A stretch of 64,000 nt of DNA. It comes from Desmodesmus armatus (Eukaryota > Chlorophyta > Chlorophyceae > Sphaeropleales > Scenedesmaceae). The notes under the pieces are model-generated. The model searched no databases and was not told where the DNA came from. It was given only the letters and a program-made list of their open reading frames with translations. The position numbers and the translations under genes are program-made. The stretch is from positions 124,001-188,000 of the forward strand of contig VIIQ02000059.1 of NCBI GenBank assembly GCA_007449985.2, written 5' to 3'. This document shows, in pieces, positions 20,388-40,300 of this stretch; the stretch's first letter is position 1, and each line of letters starts with the position of its first letter.

Positions 20388-23281
20388 CTGCCTGTTGTTA
20401 AGCTCTCAACCTTGCCAGCTCATGCCAGGGATAGCACAGTTATACTGCTCTTATACTACTGCAGTTATACTGCTCTTATACTACTGCTCTGCGCATGCAG
20501 GGTGGTGGTTGCAACTGGCCGCACTTTTCTCCAGCTGTAGTTTGATTTCTTCTGGACAGACGAGGCTCTTGTCAGCTGTGAGTCCATTCACAGAGTGAGC
20601 CCTTGGGCTCCTGCAGCTTTCCTGCAGCTGTGAAACACCATCCCAAGTTGGGACAGAGATTTATCAGGCGTGCATGAGACTTTTTTTATCAGGCGTGCGT
20701 GAAAGGGCGTTTCTGGTGGCTGTGCCTGCCTGTGGTGCGAAAGCTTGTTGGTCACAGGCTTCATCCTGTGGTGTCTCACGTATGTTGTGTTGTCAGTTGG
20801 GCGCATGTACTGCTGGTGCATGTACTGCTGGTGCATGCAGCCAGTGTGGCAACGTCGGCCACCTGGCAGGGCTGCACTGCCAGCATATTGCTGCAAACTG
20901 TGCTGGTGTAGTGCTGCAGACACCATCAGCGTAATAGCAGCGCACTATGCTGGTGTAGTAGTGCTCTAGGCAGTGTCAGCGCACTGGCAGCACACTGTGC
21001 TGGTTTGGTGCTGCCAGTCAATGTCAGACTGATTGCAGCGCACTGTGCTGGTGCAGTGCGGCCTGACAGCATTAGCGTACTGGCAGCACACTGTGTAGTG
21101 CTGCCAGACAGTTTCAGCGTAATAAAAGCACACTGTGCTGGTGTAGCAGTACGAAGGCAGTTTCAGCTCGTGAAGGGCAGCCACACGTGTCTTTTGGCGG
21201 GGTAGCCGTGCCTTGTTTGTGGCGGGTGAATCACACACATACACGGCATGTTTTGAAGTACAGTAGAGAAATTGGGGACAGAGTCCCAACCTCGGTTTTG
21301 CTATCACTTTGTGCAGCGCCTGCATGCATGCATCTGGTGTCTGCAGGTTTGTTGCACAGGTTATTTTAATGGTTATCACTCAGGCTTTGCTGCTGCTGGG
21401 TTGGGCTCTGGCAGCCCAACCCAGCCAGCCTTCGATTGACGTGTGCAGTAGGATGGCATGGTGCACCATGGCTGGCTGCTGTGCCTGCTTGTGGTGCCAG
21501 TACATCCTGCTCACACGATTTCTTTTGCGTCTCTGTCCAATCAGCCTGCATGTCATGTGCGCATGCAATCGCTGCGGCGGTAAGCCCTCCTTGTCAGGCT
21601 GCACTTCCAGCGTGAACGTAGCACGCCGTGGCGGTGTAGTGCTGCCTAATGGTTCGCATCATGTTGTTGGCGTTGTTGGCGCTGAGTTGCAGGAATGGGG
21701 TGGCACCCTTCCTCTGTTTGGTAGTGTTGACTTGGGTAGTGTTGACTAGCAAATCCCACATTTATCACCGACCCCCGCTGCTGCAAGGGGTGACTCCGGT
21801 TGCAGGGCATGCATTCAGTGCTTCACACAATTCGCTGCCTGTTGTTAAGCTCTCAACCTTGCCAGCTCATGCCAGGGATAGCACAGTTATACTGCTCTTA
21901 TACTACTGCAGTTATACTGCTCTTATACTACTGCTCTGCGCATGCAGGGTGGTGGTTGCAACTGGCCGCACTTTTCTCCAGCTGTAGTTTGATTTCTTCT
22001 GGACAGACGAGGCTCTTGTCAGCTGTGAGTCCATTCACAGAGTGAGCCCTTGGGCTCCTGCAGCTTTCCTGCAGCTGTGAAACACCATCCCAAGTTGGGA
22101 CAGAGATTTATCAGGCGTGCATGAGACTTTTTTTATCAGGCGTGCGTGAAAGGGCGTTTCTGGTGGCTGTGCCTGCCTGTGGTGCGAAAGCTTGTTGGTC
22201 ACAGGCTTCATCCTGTGGTGTCTCACGTATGTTGTGTTGTCAGTTGGGCGCATGTACTGCTGGTGCATGTACTGCTGGTGCATGCAGCCAGTGTGGCAAC
22301 GTCGGCCACCTGGCAGGGCTGCACTGCCAGCATATTGCTGCAAACTGTGCTGGTGTAGTGCTGCAGACACCATCAGCGTAATAGCAGCGCACTATGCTGG
22401 TGTAGTAGTGCTCTAGGCAGTGTCAGCGCACTGGCAGCACACTGTGCTGGTTTGGTGCTGCCAGTCAATGTCAGACTGATTGCAGCGCACTGTGCTGGTG
22501 CAGTGCGGCCTGACAGCATTAGCGTACTGGCAGCACACTGTGTAGTGCTGCCAGACAGTTTCAGCGTAATAAAAGCACACTGTGCTGGTGTAGCAGTACG
22601 AAGGCAGTTTCAGCTCGTGAAGGGCAGCCACACGTGTCTTTTGGCGGGGTAGCCGTGCCTTGTTTGTGGCGGGTGAATCACACACATACACGGCATGTTT
22701 TGAAGTACAGTAGAGAAATTGGGGACAGAGTCCCAACCTCGGTTTTGCTATCACTTTGTGCAGCGCCTGCATGCATGCATCTGGTGTCTGCAGGTTTGTT
22801 GCACAGGTTATTTTAATGGTTATCACTCAGGCTTTGCTGCTGCTGGGTTGGGCTCTGGCAGCCCAACCCAGCCAGCCTTCGATTGACGTGTGCAGTAGGA
22901 TGGCATGGTGCACCATGGCTGGCTGCTGTGCCTGCTTGTGGTGCCAGTACATCCTGCTCACACGATTTCTTTTGCGTCTCTGTCCAATCAGCCTGCATGT
23001 CATGTGCGCATGCAATCGCTGCGGCGGTAAGCCCTCCTTGTCAGGCTGCACTTCCAGCGTGAACGTAGCACGCCGTGGCGGTGTAGTGCTGCCTAATGGT
23101 TCGCATCATGTTGTTGGCATTGTTGGCGCTGAGTTGCAGGAATGGGGTGGCACCCTTCCTCTGTTTGGTAGTGTTGACTTGGGTAGTGTTGACTAGCAAA
23201 TCCCACATTTATCACCGACCCCCGCTGCTGCAAGGGGTGACTCCGGTTGCAGGGCATGCATTCAGTGCTTCACACAATTCG
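20388..23281 (+). repeat. 1,447-bp tandem duplication, near-identical
   Basis: Positions 20388-21834 and 21835-23281 match base for base as far as I could compare, with one difference noticed (GGCGTTG versus GGCATTG at about 21669 and 23116). The junctions share only CTGCC. No gene is recognised inside; frames repeat identically with the unit. Such identity means a very recent duplication, or an assembly duplication. Confidence 0.9.
20880..21150 (+). repeat. Degenerate 45-50-bp minisatellite
   Basis: About six imperfect copies of a unit containing GCACACTGTGCTGGTGTAGTG and a GACAGTNTCAGCGTA-like part. The whole array is repeated at 22327-22597 as part of the 1,447-bp duplication. Confidence 0.65.
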
Positions 23282-23326
23282 CTGCCATGCAGCGCTCCTT
23301 GACGGCTACTGCCTGTGTTTGAACAT

Positions 23327-24410
23327 GTGCACAGGTTGTTTCAATAGTTTCCGCTCAAGGTTTGCTGCTGCTGGGTTGAGCTCTGGGAGCCCAACCCAGC
23401 CAGCCTTCGATTGGCGTGTGCACGTAGGATGGCATGGTGCACCATGGCTGGCTGCTGTGCCAACTTGTGGTGCCAGTACATCCTGCTCACACGATTTCTT
23501 TTGTGTCTCTATTCAATCAGCTTCCATGTTCTGTGCGCATGCAACCACTACGGCGGTAAGCCCTCCCTGTCAGGCTGCACTGCCAGCGTGAACGTAGCAC
23601 GCCGTGGTGGTGTAGTGGTGCCCAGTTTGGATTGTTGCCGGAAGGCAGGAACACCAGCCTGCATCTGTCAGATTGGGGTTCAGATATCGCTTGTGATTCC
23701 CGCACAACTTGTGCACGCCCTGTTGAGTGTGGTTTGCATCATGTTGTTGGTGCTGAGTTGCAGGAATGGGGTTGCACCCCTCGTTCGTTTGGTAGTGTTG
23801 ACTTGGGTAGTGTTGACCAGCAAATCCCACATTTATCACCGACCCCCCGCTGCTGCAAGGGTGACTCTGGTTGCAGAGCATGCATTTGTTGCTTCCTACA
23901 CGTGCACAGGGTATTTCAGTGGTTATTATCGCTCAAGGTTTGCTGCTGCTGGGTTGGGCTCTGGCAGCCTAACCCAGCCAGCCTTCGATTGATGTGTGCA
24001 GTAGGATGGCTTGCTGTGCCTGCTTGTGATGCAAGTATGCTGCTCACACGATTTCTGTTGCGTCGCTGTCAGCCTGCATGTTCTGTGCGCATGCAACCAC
24101 TGCGGCGGTAAGCCCTCCCTGTCAGGCTGCACTGTCAGCGTGAATGCAGCACGCCGTGGTAGTGTAGTGCTGCTGGATCGTTGTGTGGAAGGCAGGGACA
24201 GCAGCCTGCATCTGTCAGTTTGTGGCTCAGATACGGCATGTGATTGCCGCATGACTTGTGCACGCCCTTGTTGAGTGTGGTTTGCATCATGTTGTTGGCG
24301 CTGAGTTGCAGGACTGAGGTTGCACCCCTCATCTGTTTGGTAGTGTTGGTTTGGGTAGTATTGGCTAGCAAGGGCCACATTTGTCACCGACTCCCCGCTG
24401 CCTTGCTGCA
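23327..24410 (+). repeat. Two diverged copies of the 3' part of the 1,447-bp unit
   Basis: Blocks at about 23327-23893 and 23907-24410 align with 21349-21826 and 22796-23273 (TTTGCTGCTGCTGGGTTG, CCCAACCCAGCCAGCC, GCGGTAAGCCCTCC, CATCATGTTGTTGG). Both older blocks contain about 90 bp with GGAAGGCAGG that the two young copies lack. The four blocks show stepwise growth of the locus. Confidence 0.75.
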
Positions 24411-26383
24411 AGGGTGGCTCTGGTTTCTTACGAGCGCCCAACATGCAGCAATCCTTGAGGGCTAGTGAGTGTGTTTGATCATGTTGTTGGGGTCTTGGCA
24501 TGGGGGTTCTTGGCGCAGGTGTGAGTGCGTTGTCGTGATGTCGAGGTATTCATCTGTTGCCTGCCTACTACGTTCATGTTCGTCTCTTCTGCCCTCGCGG
24601 TCCCTTGTGGTCTGGCTCTAACCTCATGCCGCAGCGTCCATCGTGTGATCTTGGTGTTACATCCGGTTGTGGTGCTGTGAGTTGGAGCAGGCAGTTTTGA
24701 TTGTGTGCCTGAGTTGTGTGGACGAGATTGCTGGAAAAATGTTGGCCTTCAGGACTGCTTGTGATTGCTCCCTTTCCAGGGGAGGGTGTTAGGATGTGGT
24801 GTGCAGACAATGTTTTGAAGACACACGCTGCTATTATGCCTGTTTGGGGTCCTTAGGTGTACCGCTCACCACTTGCAGCAGGCGGAAAGCGCAAGTGGCA
24901 GCCACAATGTGGGTCAGTTGTTCCGATGTCGGACACGACACGAGTCGTTGGGTTTCTCAAAGGTCTCATGACAGGCCTGGTGTTGATGTGGAATGTTGCT
25001 TGTTGGCGACCGGCCGACAGATGTTGCTGCCAATGCAACGGATGTGTCATGGGGCTGCGTGACATGTCACCTTCTGTCAGCATACATGTACATGCATGCT
25101 GCTTGTACATGCAGCCCTGCGGCACAATCGCGATCCGTTTTGCAGGCTTGCACCGTCACGATGCACGCCAAGCTGCCTTGTCCCAGTGCTGTGCTGTGAT
25201 ATTGGTGTGCTGTGACACTACCGTACAGGGCACAACTGTACGGCTCAGTACTGCATATCAGTACTGGGAGGTGCAACTGCATGTTGGTGTGCAACGGAGA
25301 GTCCGTGGCCCGGAAGCCATGTTGTGAAGAGCAAGGATGCATGATGTGTGCGCAGATTTGCGAATCGGGCAGGAAAGTTTCGCAGACATCTTCGGTGTTG
25401 CTATATGACAGCGCGACCCGAACCAACACAGTAAAATGGGTGTGCTGTGCAGTCGTGTTGGTGTGCTGTGCAGTCGTATTGGTGTGCTGTGCAGTCGTAT
25501 GGGTGTGCAAGGGCGGCTACACCAGCCCGGTGCAGTGTGCTTGTGGGGCTGTGTTATCATGTGGCGGCGTGATTTACACACACTATGTGGCACAATGCGA
25601 CTGGTCATTGTGACTGGTCAACATGACACGTATACCATGATAATACTTGTGAGAGGCCAGTAATGTGTCGACACGAAGACCCACGGTTTTTATACAGTGA
25701 CGACATGGCTGTGACAGGTACGATGCGAACTGTCTGCGCGCTCAGCTGGTTGGCCTCTAGTACATTTTGCCACGGTCGTTGCAACAAATGCTCAGCAGGG
25801 TGCCACAGGATGTGATAAACCCCAAAGCTTCACCTGGCTGTTCTTGCAAATCACACTGCCCTCAACTTTATAAAGGACAGTAAACAAATTGACTTGGCGG
25901 CAGTACAAACTTGCTCAGGGCCAGCCAGTTGGCTTGTGCTTCCGGAAAAGGTTCAACGCTGCCATGAGTGAAAGTGTGTCGAGCAACTGAATCAGCTGGC
26001 AACAAGATGGTGTGAGGCTCCAACTAAGACGATTCGCCTGGCGCGCTGTGCCAATTTATACACAAGCTCACAAATGCACACTCTATCTGACACACCTTAA
26101 ATACACATTCAACCAGCACCCTCAATATTACCTGTGCACTCAGGGTGCAAATGGTATGTAGGACAGGATGTGCCTGTGTAGGATGTAACAAAACCAATCA
26201 GATGCCCTCAGTCGACTGAGGTCAGGCCACACAAGTCACGCAAGTCATACAAGACTAAGCAACACTGCCAACACATGCAGCCGGGTTGCTTATCTTGTGC
26301 CTCGCACAAGTGTGTTCAGCATGCCTGGCTGCAAGTGCCACCTCCCCTGTTGATGCAAGCATTACGTCCGCTGCTGTTGCTGC
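24411..26383. other. Intergenic; 21-bp triplet repeat at 25440-25502
   Basis: No recognisable gene. The longest frame (24857-25327, plus) has no known domain. Three tandem 21-bp units of GTGTGCTGTGCAGTCGTATTG type lie at 25440-25502. The part from 25800 to 26280 is AT-richer and is downstream of the minus-strand RuvX-like gene. Confidence 0.4.
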
Positions 26384-27705
26384 CTACGTCTGCTGTTGTT
26401 GCTGCTGCTTCTGCCGCGAGTACCGCGGCGGCTTGCGCTGCTGCTTGAGCAGCTGCTGCTCTTGCTGCTGCAGCGACTGCTGCCGCTGCTGCCTGGGCTG
26501 CTGCTGCTGTTCTTGTTGCTGCAGCAGCTCCTGCTGCTGTGGCCGCGGCTGCCGCCGCCGCGGTGGCACAACTTCCACTGGCACCAAGTCATTATAGTAG
26601 CGCGACAGTATCAGCGCAGCAGCATACGCATCTCTGCCGGGATCAGCCTGCCGCTTCTCCTGCTGCTGGCCAGGCCCACTGTGCTGCTGCTGCGGCTTGG
26701 GATGCTGCTGCTGCTGCTTGGGCTGCTGCTGCTGCGGCTGGCCCGGCCCACTCTGCTGCTGCTGCTGCTGCTGCTGCTGTTGTAGCTCCTGTAGGGTGAC
26801 TATGTCGTATGCTGCTTTGCCCGTCAGCACTGCGCTGGCCTGCTTTGTGCTTTGCTGCTCATTCACCAGCAGCACTGGGAGCTCGTAGGAGGCTGCTACA
26901 TCAGCCAGCACTTGCGCAAAACTGCAGGCACATAGGGCGGCGCACGCACCGTTATGGTTGTGAAGCTGATACAATTTGGGCGACGCTGTCCAGTGAATGA
27001 GGGAGCTAGGGGCACATGGAATACACGTGGCTGTCAGCAGTTGCAGGGATGCAGAGCATGCGTGCGTACAGTTGAGCTGTCAGGCTAGACTTAGCGGGAA
27101 CTGTGCAAGGACAGAGGGGTATTCCACTTCTTTCATGTATAAAAAGGGACAGCGTGGTGCTACTATGTTCGCCTGGTGCAAGGCGTTACAGAGGATGTAA
27201 ATGTCCTGAAGTCGCATGAACTGTAGGCCACAAGTGTTGTGGGGATGAGTGCCCACCCCAGCCTGGATGCAACTTGCGTGACAAACAGCATGCCCATGTA
27301 GCAGATGTGCGGCTGATCCTGTCCCACCTGCGTATGGCATTATGATATTAACGGGTGAAAGACTATATGATTGTGGATGTTTGGATAGTCATAACCACCG
27401 GTCCAAGACCAACACCAATGCCTGACCCCAGTGCAACTCACAGCATGGCCATGTAGCTAATGTGCACCTGCTGTCCTGGCCCAGTCCCACCTGCGTATGG
27501 CGCTGTGCCACCGTACCACCCTGCCACCGCTGACAGCAGCAGCAGCGCTGCTGGATACTACGTCGGGCCCTGCTGCGCTTTGCTGCTGTAGGTCAAAGAC
27601 GGGCAGGCCAATCACGAACCCGTCACAGCCCTGTTCCAAGGCGGTTGTGAGCAGGACGCCGGCAAGCAGGCCGTAGTTGACCCACTGGCGTCCCTTTTTG
27701 ATGTC

Positions 27706-27789
<84 letters not shown>

Positions 27790-28476
27790 ACTGGTGCTGG
27801 GGTTGTTGTCACTCTGCAGTTGCTGTGGCCAGATGGTAGTGAGTGGGATGTTGTGTGTTGACTGCCGCACGGCCACGCCCACACGGGCAAGGCCAAAGTC
27901 TACACCCATAGCCTGAAAGGGCTGCGCTATGTCAGCACTGCTGCCATTGCTGCTGCGGATGTTTATCACCAGGCCCGTACTGCTGCTGCTGCTGCCGCTG
28001 CCTGAGAAAGCACCTGCTTCCTCTTCGTCTGTGCTACTAAAGCTGCCATATGTCATACGTCGCAGCAGGCGCTGCTGCTCGCGTTCAGATACGAGACTGC
28101 TGCTGGGTGCTGCTGGCTGCACCAAACGGGGCTGGGCCCTGGGGCGGGTTTGTGGACCGCTGCTGCTGGAGGTGCTTGGCGGTCCCCGCTGTACATCTAC
28201 TGTGCCACTCTGCTGGTGACTAGACTGTTGTTGTTGAATCCACTCTGGTCGCGCCCATTGCAGCCGTGGGTCTATCCAGGATGCAGCTGGGGTCTGGCTG
28301 GGTTGCTGCTGCTGCTGTGGCTGTGACTGGGATCCTTTATTTTTGCCCCTGGCCTTCTTGGATGCATAGGATCTTGTGCAGAGACACTGATGACAGTGAT
28401 GAGCGACATTTGGCGCTAGCAATTGAGGCAACAGGCTCTGCAGAGATGATCCAGCAGAAGTGTGCAAGGCTTGCAT
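26384..28476 (-). CDS. RuvX/YqgF-fold nuclease-like protein
   Basis: Exons 28476-27491 and 26921-26384 (GT-AG, phase 2) give 507 residues; an ATG at 28539 is in frame but the one at 28476 begins a better organelle-type presequence (MQALHTSAG...CLCTRSYASKKARGK). The RuvX domain begins at GVDFGLARVGVAV (Asp about 193), continues with TALEQGCDGFVIGLPV, and is completed across the intron by IRSFAQVLADVAASYELPV, NEQQST and DAYAAALILSRYY. The three acidic catalytic positions (Asp, Glu, Asp) of the family are present, although the usual DER is NEQ. The bacterial protein resolves Holliday junctions or processes rRNA; organellar function here is inference. Poly-Ser (about 30 residues) interrupts the domain after the first strands, a poly-Gln stretch precedes the last acidic motif, and the C-terminal tail is Gln/Arg-rich. 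The usual family length is about 140 residues. Confidence 0.82.
27249..27340 (-). repeat. Echo of exon 1 donor region inside the intron
   Basis: On the minus strand, CCATACGCAG followed by GTGGGAC occurs at the true donor (27491/27490) and again at 27328/27327. The following 75 nt of intron (CATCTGCTACATGGGCATGCTG against CACATTAGCTACATGGCCATGCTG) also match. It is a tandem copy, about 163 bp away, of exon end plus intron start. Confidence 0.75.
27707..27787. repeat. (CTG)27 microsatellite coding poly-Ser
   Basis: Twenty-seven uninterrupted CTG units on the plus strand, read as AGC (Ser) by the minus-strand RuvX-like gene. It sits within the conserved domain, between the first core strands and the DIKKGRQW segment. 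Confidence 0.9.
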
Positions 28477-29214
28477 GATGGATGCATGCACGGTAGCGAT
28501 CACGACTCCTTTGGTGATGAGAGAAAAACAGAAAATCATTCATAGCGATACATCATGCATGAAAGCATCCCTGCGCAACAGAACCACCAAACATCCCAGA
28601 AAAAAGTGGAAGCGTGACCTCCCTCAAACAACCCTTGTTGCTGTGGTTGTGTCAAACGTACACCAACTGCGCGTCAATGTCTTTTACCATCGTGTGAGCT
28701 TCTTTTGCGCTCTTGCCAGAGCGTCTGTGCAGCAATTTGCTGCTTCTTGCAAGAATGGCAACAAGTTTCAAGCTGCAGCACAACTGTGCCCACGGTGCAG
28801 CACCAGCAGCTCGGTATGTCACAAAGGTATGTTACATGCGCGTATGATTATCGGTTGTGGCAACTTCTGCTTTCTCTGCCGAGTGTGTGCCTCAACTGAT
28901 CTATCTGCTGCTCTATGGAATACCGCACTTGTTGCAGGGCCCAGCTGTGACAGCAAGGCGTGCACGCACAGTCGCCATGGTGAGGCTGATACAGGCGTCA
29001 GCAGCAGCGCGGTTCAGCGGGGTCCACGTGGACTAAGGCCCCTTCAGCAGGAGCAGCAGTAGCAGCAGTAGCACAGTGGTCAGCAAAACTGCAGGCAGCT
29101 GCCCACCCTGCACCGTGAATGCTTGATCGTGTTGGAAACGTATGCAGGAGCTAATACAACACTGCACAGCAAGCAGAAGCGCAGCGCTGTGAGCCCCAGC
29201 ACAACTCCCGCACC
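28477..29214. other. Divergent intergenic region
   Basis: The 740 bp between the minus-strand RuvX-like gene and the plus-strand argininosuccinate lyase gene must hold both promoters. A frame at 28460-29062 is open but unrecognised and overlaps both upstream regions. No TATA box stands out. Confidence 0.4.
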
Positions 29215-36192
<6,978 letters not shown>

Positions 36193-37316
36193 CATCAACA
36201 CATGCAGCAGCATTCCTATCAACAGGATGGCAGGCAGCAGGGCGCAGCGGATTCAACGCACGAACACTGACAACGACCCGAAGGTGCAGGGCTAATGCCA
36301 GGCGGTGCAGCAGCATGGATGGCAGCCAGGATTTTTGGTGTTGTCAGCGCTGCTGCCATGCTTACAGCGCAGGCAGCGGTAGTGTAGCCGGCAGCATGGT
36401 GCAGCAGCATGAATACGAGCAGCTTTGCAGACCGGGTGGGGTGTGTCACGGCAAACTGTGGTTGTATCACTGTGCATGGATTGCGATGCCAGCTGCGCCT
36501 TCTGGCTATGTGTTTGCTTGGTCTTGGTAACTTCGTGGCTATTGTGTGGGAACGGTGCATTGTCCTAACCAGTTTGGCTATCATTGCAGCAGCTCAAGAT
36601 ATGGTCTGGAGGCTTGTGGTCCAGAATGGCCCAAAGCGTTCCGCATGTTGTTGGTTTGGCGTTGCACCCCCTGTCGCGTAGTGCTGTGGGCTTGCAGGTG
36701 GTTCCCTGCTTGGTCTATGACGGGGTGCAACCCATACATTTCATCTTACGTGATCACGATGAGGAGTCTCCCTTTCATCTCCCATTTAACTTCTTTGCGG
36801 TTTGCAACGGTTTCAGGTTTACGGAACGAGGAGTGGCACAGAGGATACTGTTAGTATCACTTGGCAAACGTTATTTTAAGTTCTGGCAGTGAAAGCTTGC
36901 TTATGTCCCTCGGCAACTGCTTGGTGCTGCAGCATCGACGTCCGATACTCGTCGCGCAGCAGCGTCTGTTGCCTGCAAACAGGTTGAGCAGCTTTTGAAC
37001 CAACTTTTAGTGGTCATGTCGTATCGATTAGTAGAAGCGCTGGCGTCCTGAGCTCGAGGTGGCCCCTGACGTGCTGATCAGTTGAGTGCCAACGCTGCAT
37101 GCCGTGCTGCACGCCGGAAATTGCATGCACCTGGGTGCATATGTTCTAACCACCTTTCAAGAAGAGATGGGGTTTCGTGGCCGTTCCTTTGCATCCAGGC
37201 AGATCAGGACCAGCTTTCTTCCATGCACAACAGCAGCGGCCGATCGACACAACCAGCAGGGCTGTTCTTGTTACTATTGCTGATGGTGCTGTTTGTCGTT
37301 GTAACCATTGCAGGAC
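36193..37316. other. Intergenic between ARG7 and the next gene
   Basis: A frame at 36584-36892 (plus, 102 residues) has ordinary composition but no recognised domain. The sequence just before 37317 has a pyrimidine-rich tract ending TTGCAG at 37313, so an upstream untranslated exon of the next gene may lie here. Confidence 0.4.
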
Positions 37317-40300
37317 ATGTCTCAAAACCTCCGCTCGACGGGGAGGAAGCCACTTACGCAGCAGCAAGCAGCCATGGGGCTGCTTGGCGCCCAAGGAGCA
37401 GCGCTGCCAGCACATGCAGCACTTGCAGTGCAGCCAGCACAGCCAGCGCAGCAGTCCCAGCCAGCACAGTCAGGTGCAGTGCTCCACAGCATCAGCAGCA
37501 GGCCTCGCCGAGGCGACCAAATGACTGCTGAGTACCGAGAGTTCAAGCAGACCCTGGTTGGCAAGGAAAACCACATCAGCGCCAAAACAGACACGACAGC
37601 AGGCAGACCCAAGAAAGCTGCTAAAGCCGGCGCGGTGCAGCTTGGCCGTGGGCAGGGCAGCAGGAAAAACAGCAGAGCAAAGAGCAGCAGCAAAGGGGGC
37701 GGAAAGGACAGCCTGCCTGCTACAGATGTCATCAGCGGGCAGCAGCTGAAGGAGATCGTTGCCCTCCTGCTGAAGCGCGCTGCAGCTGATGACCCCCCAG
37801 GCGATGATGACTTTGCTGCTGGAGACTTCCTGTTTGATGATGAGGTGGAGGCTGGACCAGGTGAAGTCCTTGATGCTGAGCAGCATGCCACGTCACACCG
37901 CATGCGGTGCTGTTGCCAACAGGTTCGGAACCTGGTCCCCGGAGCGGATGCGCTCTCGCAGCGTGCACACACTGGGATGATACATGCCTCTCCACTCACC
38001 ATTCTCAGAGAGGCTCTCGTGCCTGCCGCCGGCCTGTTGATATTGCGCTGCTGCAGGGCCCCTGCAAGTTGCTAGCCGTGCCACCGCCCGGCGCACACTG
38101 GGCATCACCAGTTTGGCAGCATCACACCTGAGCAAGATCCGCCAGGGGTTGCCGGCCTACATCCAGGTTAGCATCCATTGCTGACACGTTTCACAGGGGC
38201 CCACTTCGATCAAGTACTCACATACCCGTGTGCATGAATGTATCACCCAAGATGCAGTGTGAAACATTTTCTGGTGGCAGCGCACTGTGCCAACACTTAG
38301 CGTTGCCGCAACGCTCAGTGTGCGCGATGTCTGCAGGGCAGTGACTGCATCTGTGAGCTGGCCTCACACTGCTGTGTAGGTGCCTCAGAGCGAGCATGAT
38401 GGGGCCCAGGCCCGGGCGCCTGGCAGGCTGCCAACTACCCGCAGCATGGCGGTTGTGTCACACATTGAAGGCGTGTTATTGCATCATGGTCAACGTTGCA
38501 GTATGAAAATTTTGTATACTTTAAGCATGTTGTGCAAGACCAATCAACCATTCTCTGACATGTTCCTGTGTGCAGGCCATGAAGGATGCTAAGGACAGCT
38601 GGAGGGGACAGAAGGTGCAGCTGGCTGGAGCCATCTCAGCAGCGGGTAGGTGGTAGGGAACCCACCCTCAGCCAGTGCATCACCACAGCTAGTGCATCAC
38701 AATTCTCGCTGGACACGACAGTCATGCATAGCCCTTCAAGGGCTCATGCTGACTCAGCACTTGGGGTCATAGATGTGTGTTAGCGCATGACACGTAATCC
38801 TAAAAAATCAAGTTGTCGCACAGCGCGCAGAATGCCCCAGTGAGCCTCACTTAGTAAGCTGCGAGGTCCTGCCTTATATCAACTATCGTAAGTTTGGAAA
38901 AAGGGGGGTTGACAGGGCTTCCAGCAGGCCGGGCCTTCCCGCAGGTGGTTTCCAGAAGGCCTCTGAAGGCGGGAAACCCATTGCTGGAAACCCTTCCAGA
39001 CGGACGACAAAATCCTGATGTACGCCAGCGCTTCCTCTGCCGTGCTTCGGTTTTGTCACCGTTGTTGCATGCCTGTCATCCTTTCTTTGCAGTGGCAGCG
39101 GGGCCGGATGCTGCAGGACCCAGCAGCTCTGGCAACATTGCCGCCTACGTGCCAACAGGCACAAGGCTGCTGGCGGACCTCAAGGTGAGAGAGCAGCCTG
39201 TTTGCAGTGGAGCAGCCAGGATCCTGGAGCTAAGGGTGTCTGTTGATGTCTTGGCTGTTGGTGGTCCACAATCAATGTCCTGTTGGCCCAACTGTGTGAC
39301 TGTACAGTCTCATGTCTCTCTGAGTTTGTGCCACAAGTATGATACTGGCATGCTATACGGGAAGCCGAGAGGATTCTAAGAGCAGCAAGCGCAGTTTTGG
39401 CAAACTTTGATAGGTTATCCGATTATTTGACTGCAGCTGTCACCTCTGCAGGACCTAAGCTAGGCTGGTCTAAGGCTAGCTGCTGGTGTGTCTGCATCGC
39501 CATAGCGACAGACTGGCAACTTGCCTGGCAGGTATCGTTGCATGCAAACATGGGCTGGCTTGACCTAATCATCACAGGTTCTCTTTACTTGTCTTTCCTA
39601 TCTGCAGGCGTTTGCCAGCGCGTACGGCTTCCTCAACCAGTGCCTGAGCGCTCAGCTTGCAGCAGGTAAGCCTCAGACTGTCAAAGTCAGTTGCCCGCAG
39701 GTGTGGCCAGGCCCACGTTGCTCAGCATGCTGGAGTACCATCATTGTTTTGTACGGAAGCTTGAAGCATGTGGCAGCTGCGGCTCAGCAGCTCCTACTAG
39801 GATAGTATGCATGCTGCTGCCTCGACACAAGCACTGAATGTGTTCTGTAACTTACATGATGACTTCATTGCACTGCAAGTCAGTACGGCCCTTGAACGTC
39901 AATTGTTGAGCAAGATGCTTTGCCACAAGGTCCTTTCAAAGACCATGTGCATCATCACATCGCATGTGCCGTTGCATCATGCAACGCAGTGCGTTGTTGT
40001 TTGTTACTGCAGAGCTGCCATTCTGGGAGGTGGGACCTGCAGATGCCCCGGGACTGCATCCGCACCTGCTTGGGATCCCAAGCAGGTCCTGTGCTGGGCT
40101 CATTGCTTCGCTGCAGAAGGATATGCAGGTGCCTGACGGGGGGACACAGCCTTTGGCGTGGTGCTGTAGAGACTCTGCTTTCAAAACGGTGATGCATTTC
40201 CCATGCATGCTTTGAACTTCAGCCGCTGTGGCAGACTCAGCCCGTTCAGTTTGCCAATCTCATGCAGACAGCTTGTTCACTAGCATGCCCTGCTCAGTCT

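Noticed and set aside
27612..27916. Poly-Ala and poly-Leu frames across the CTG tract
   Set aside because: These are other frames of the trinucleotide repeat; the poly-Ser frame carries the RuvX motifs on both sides.
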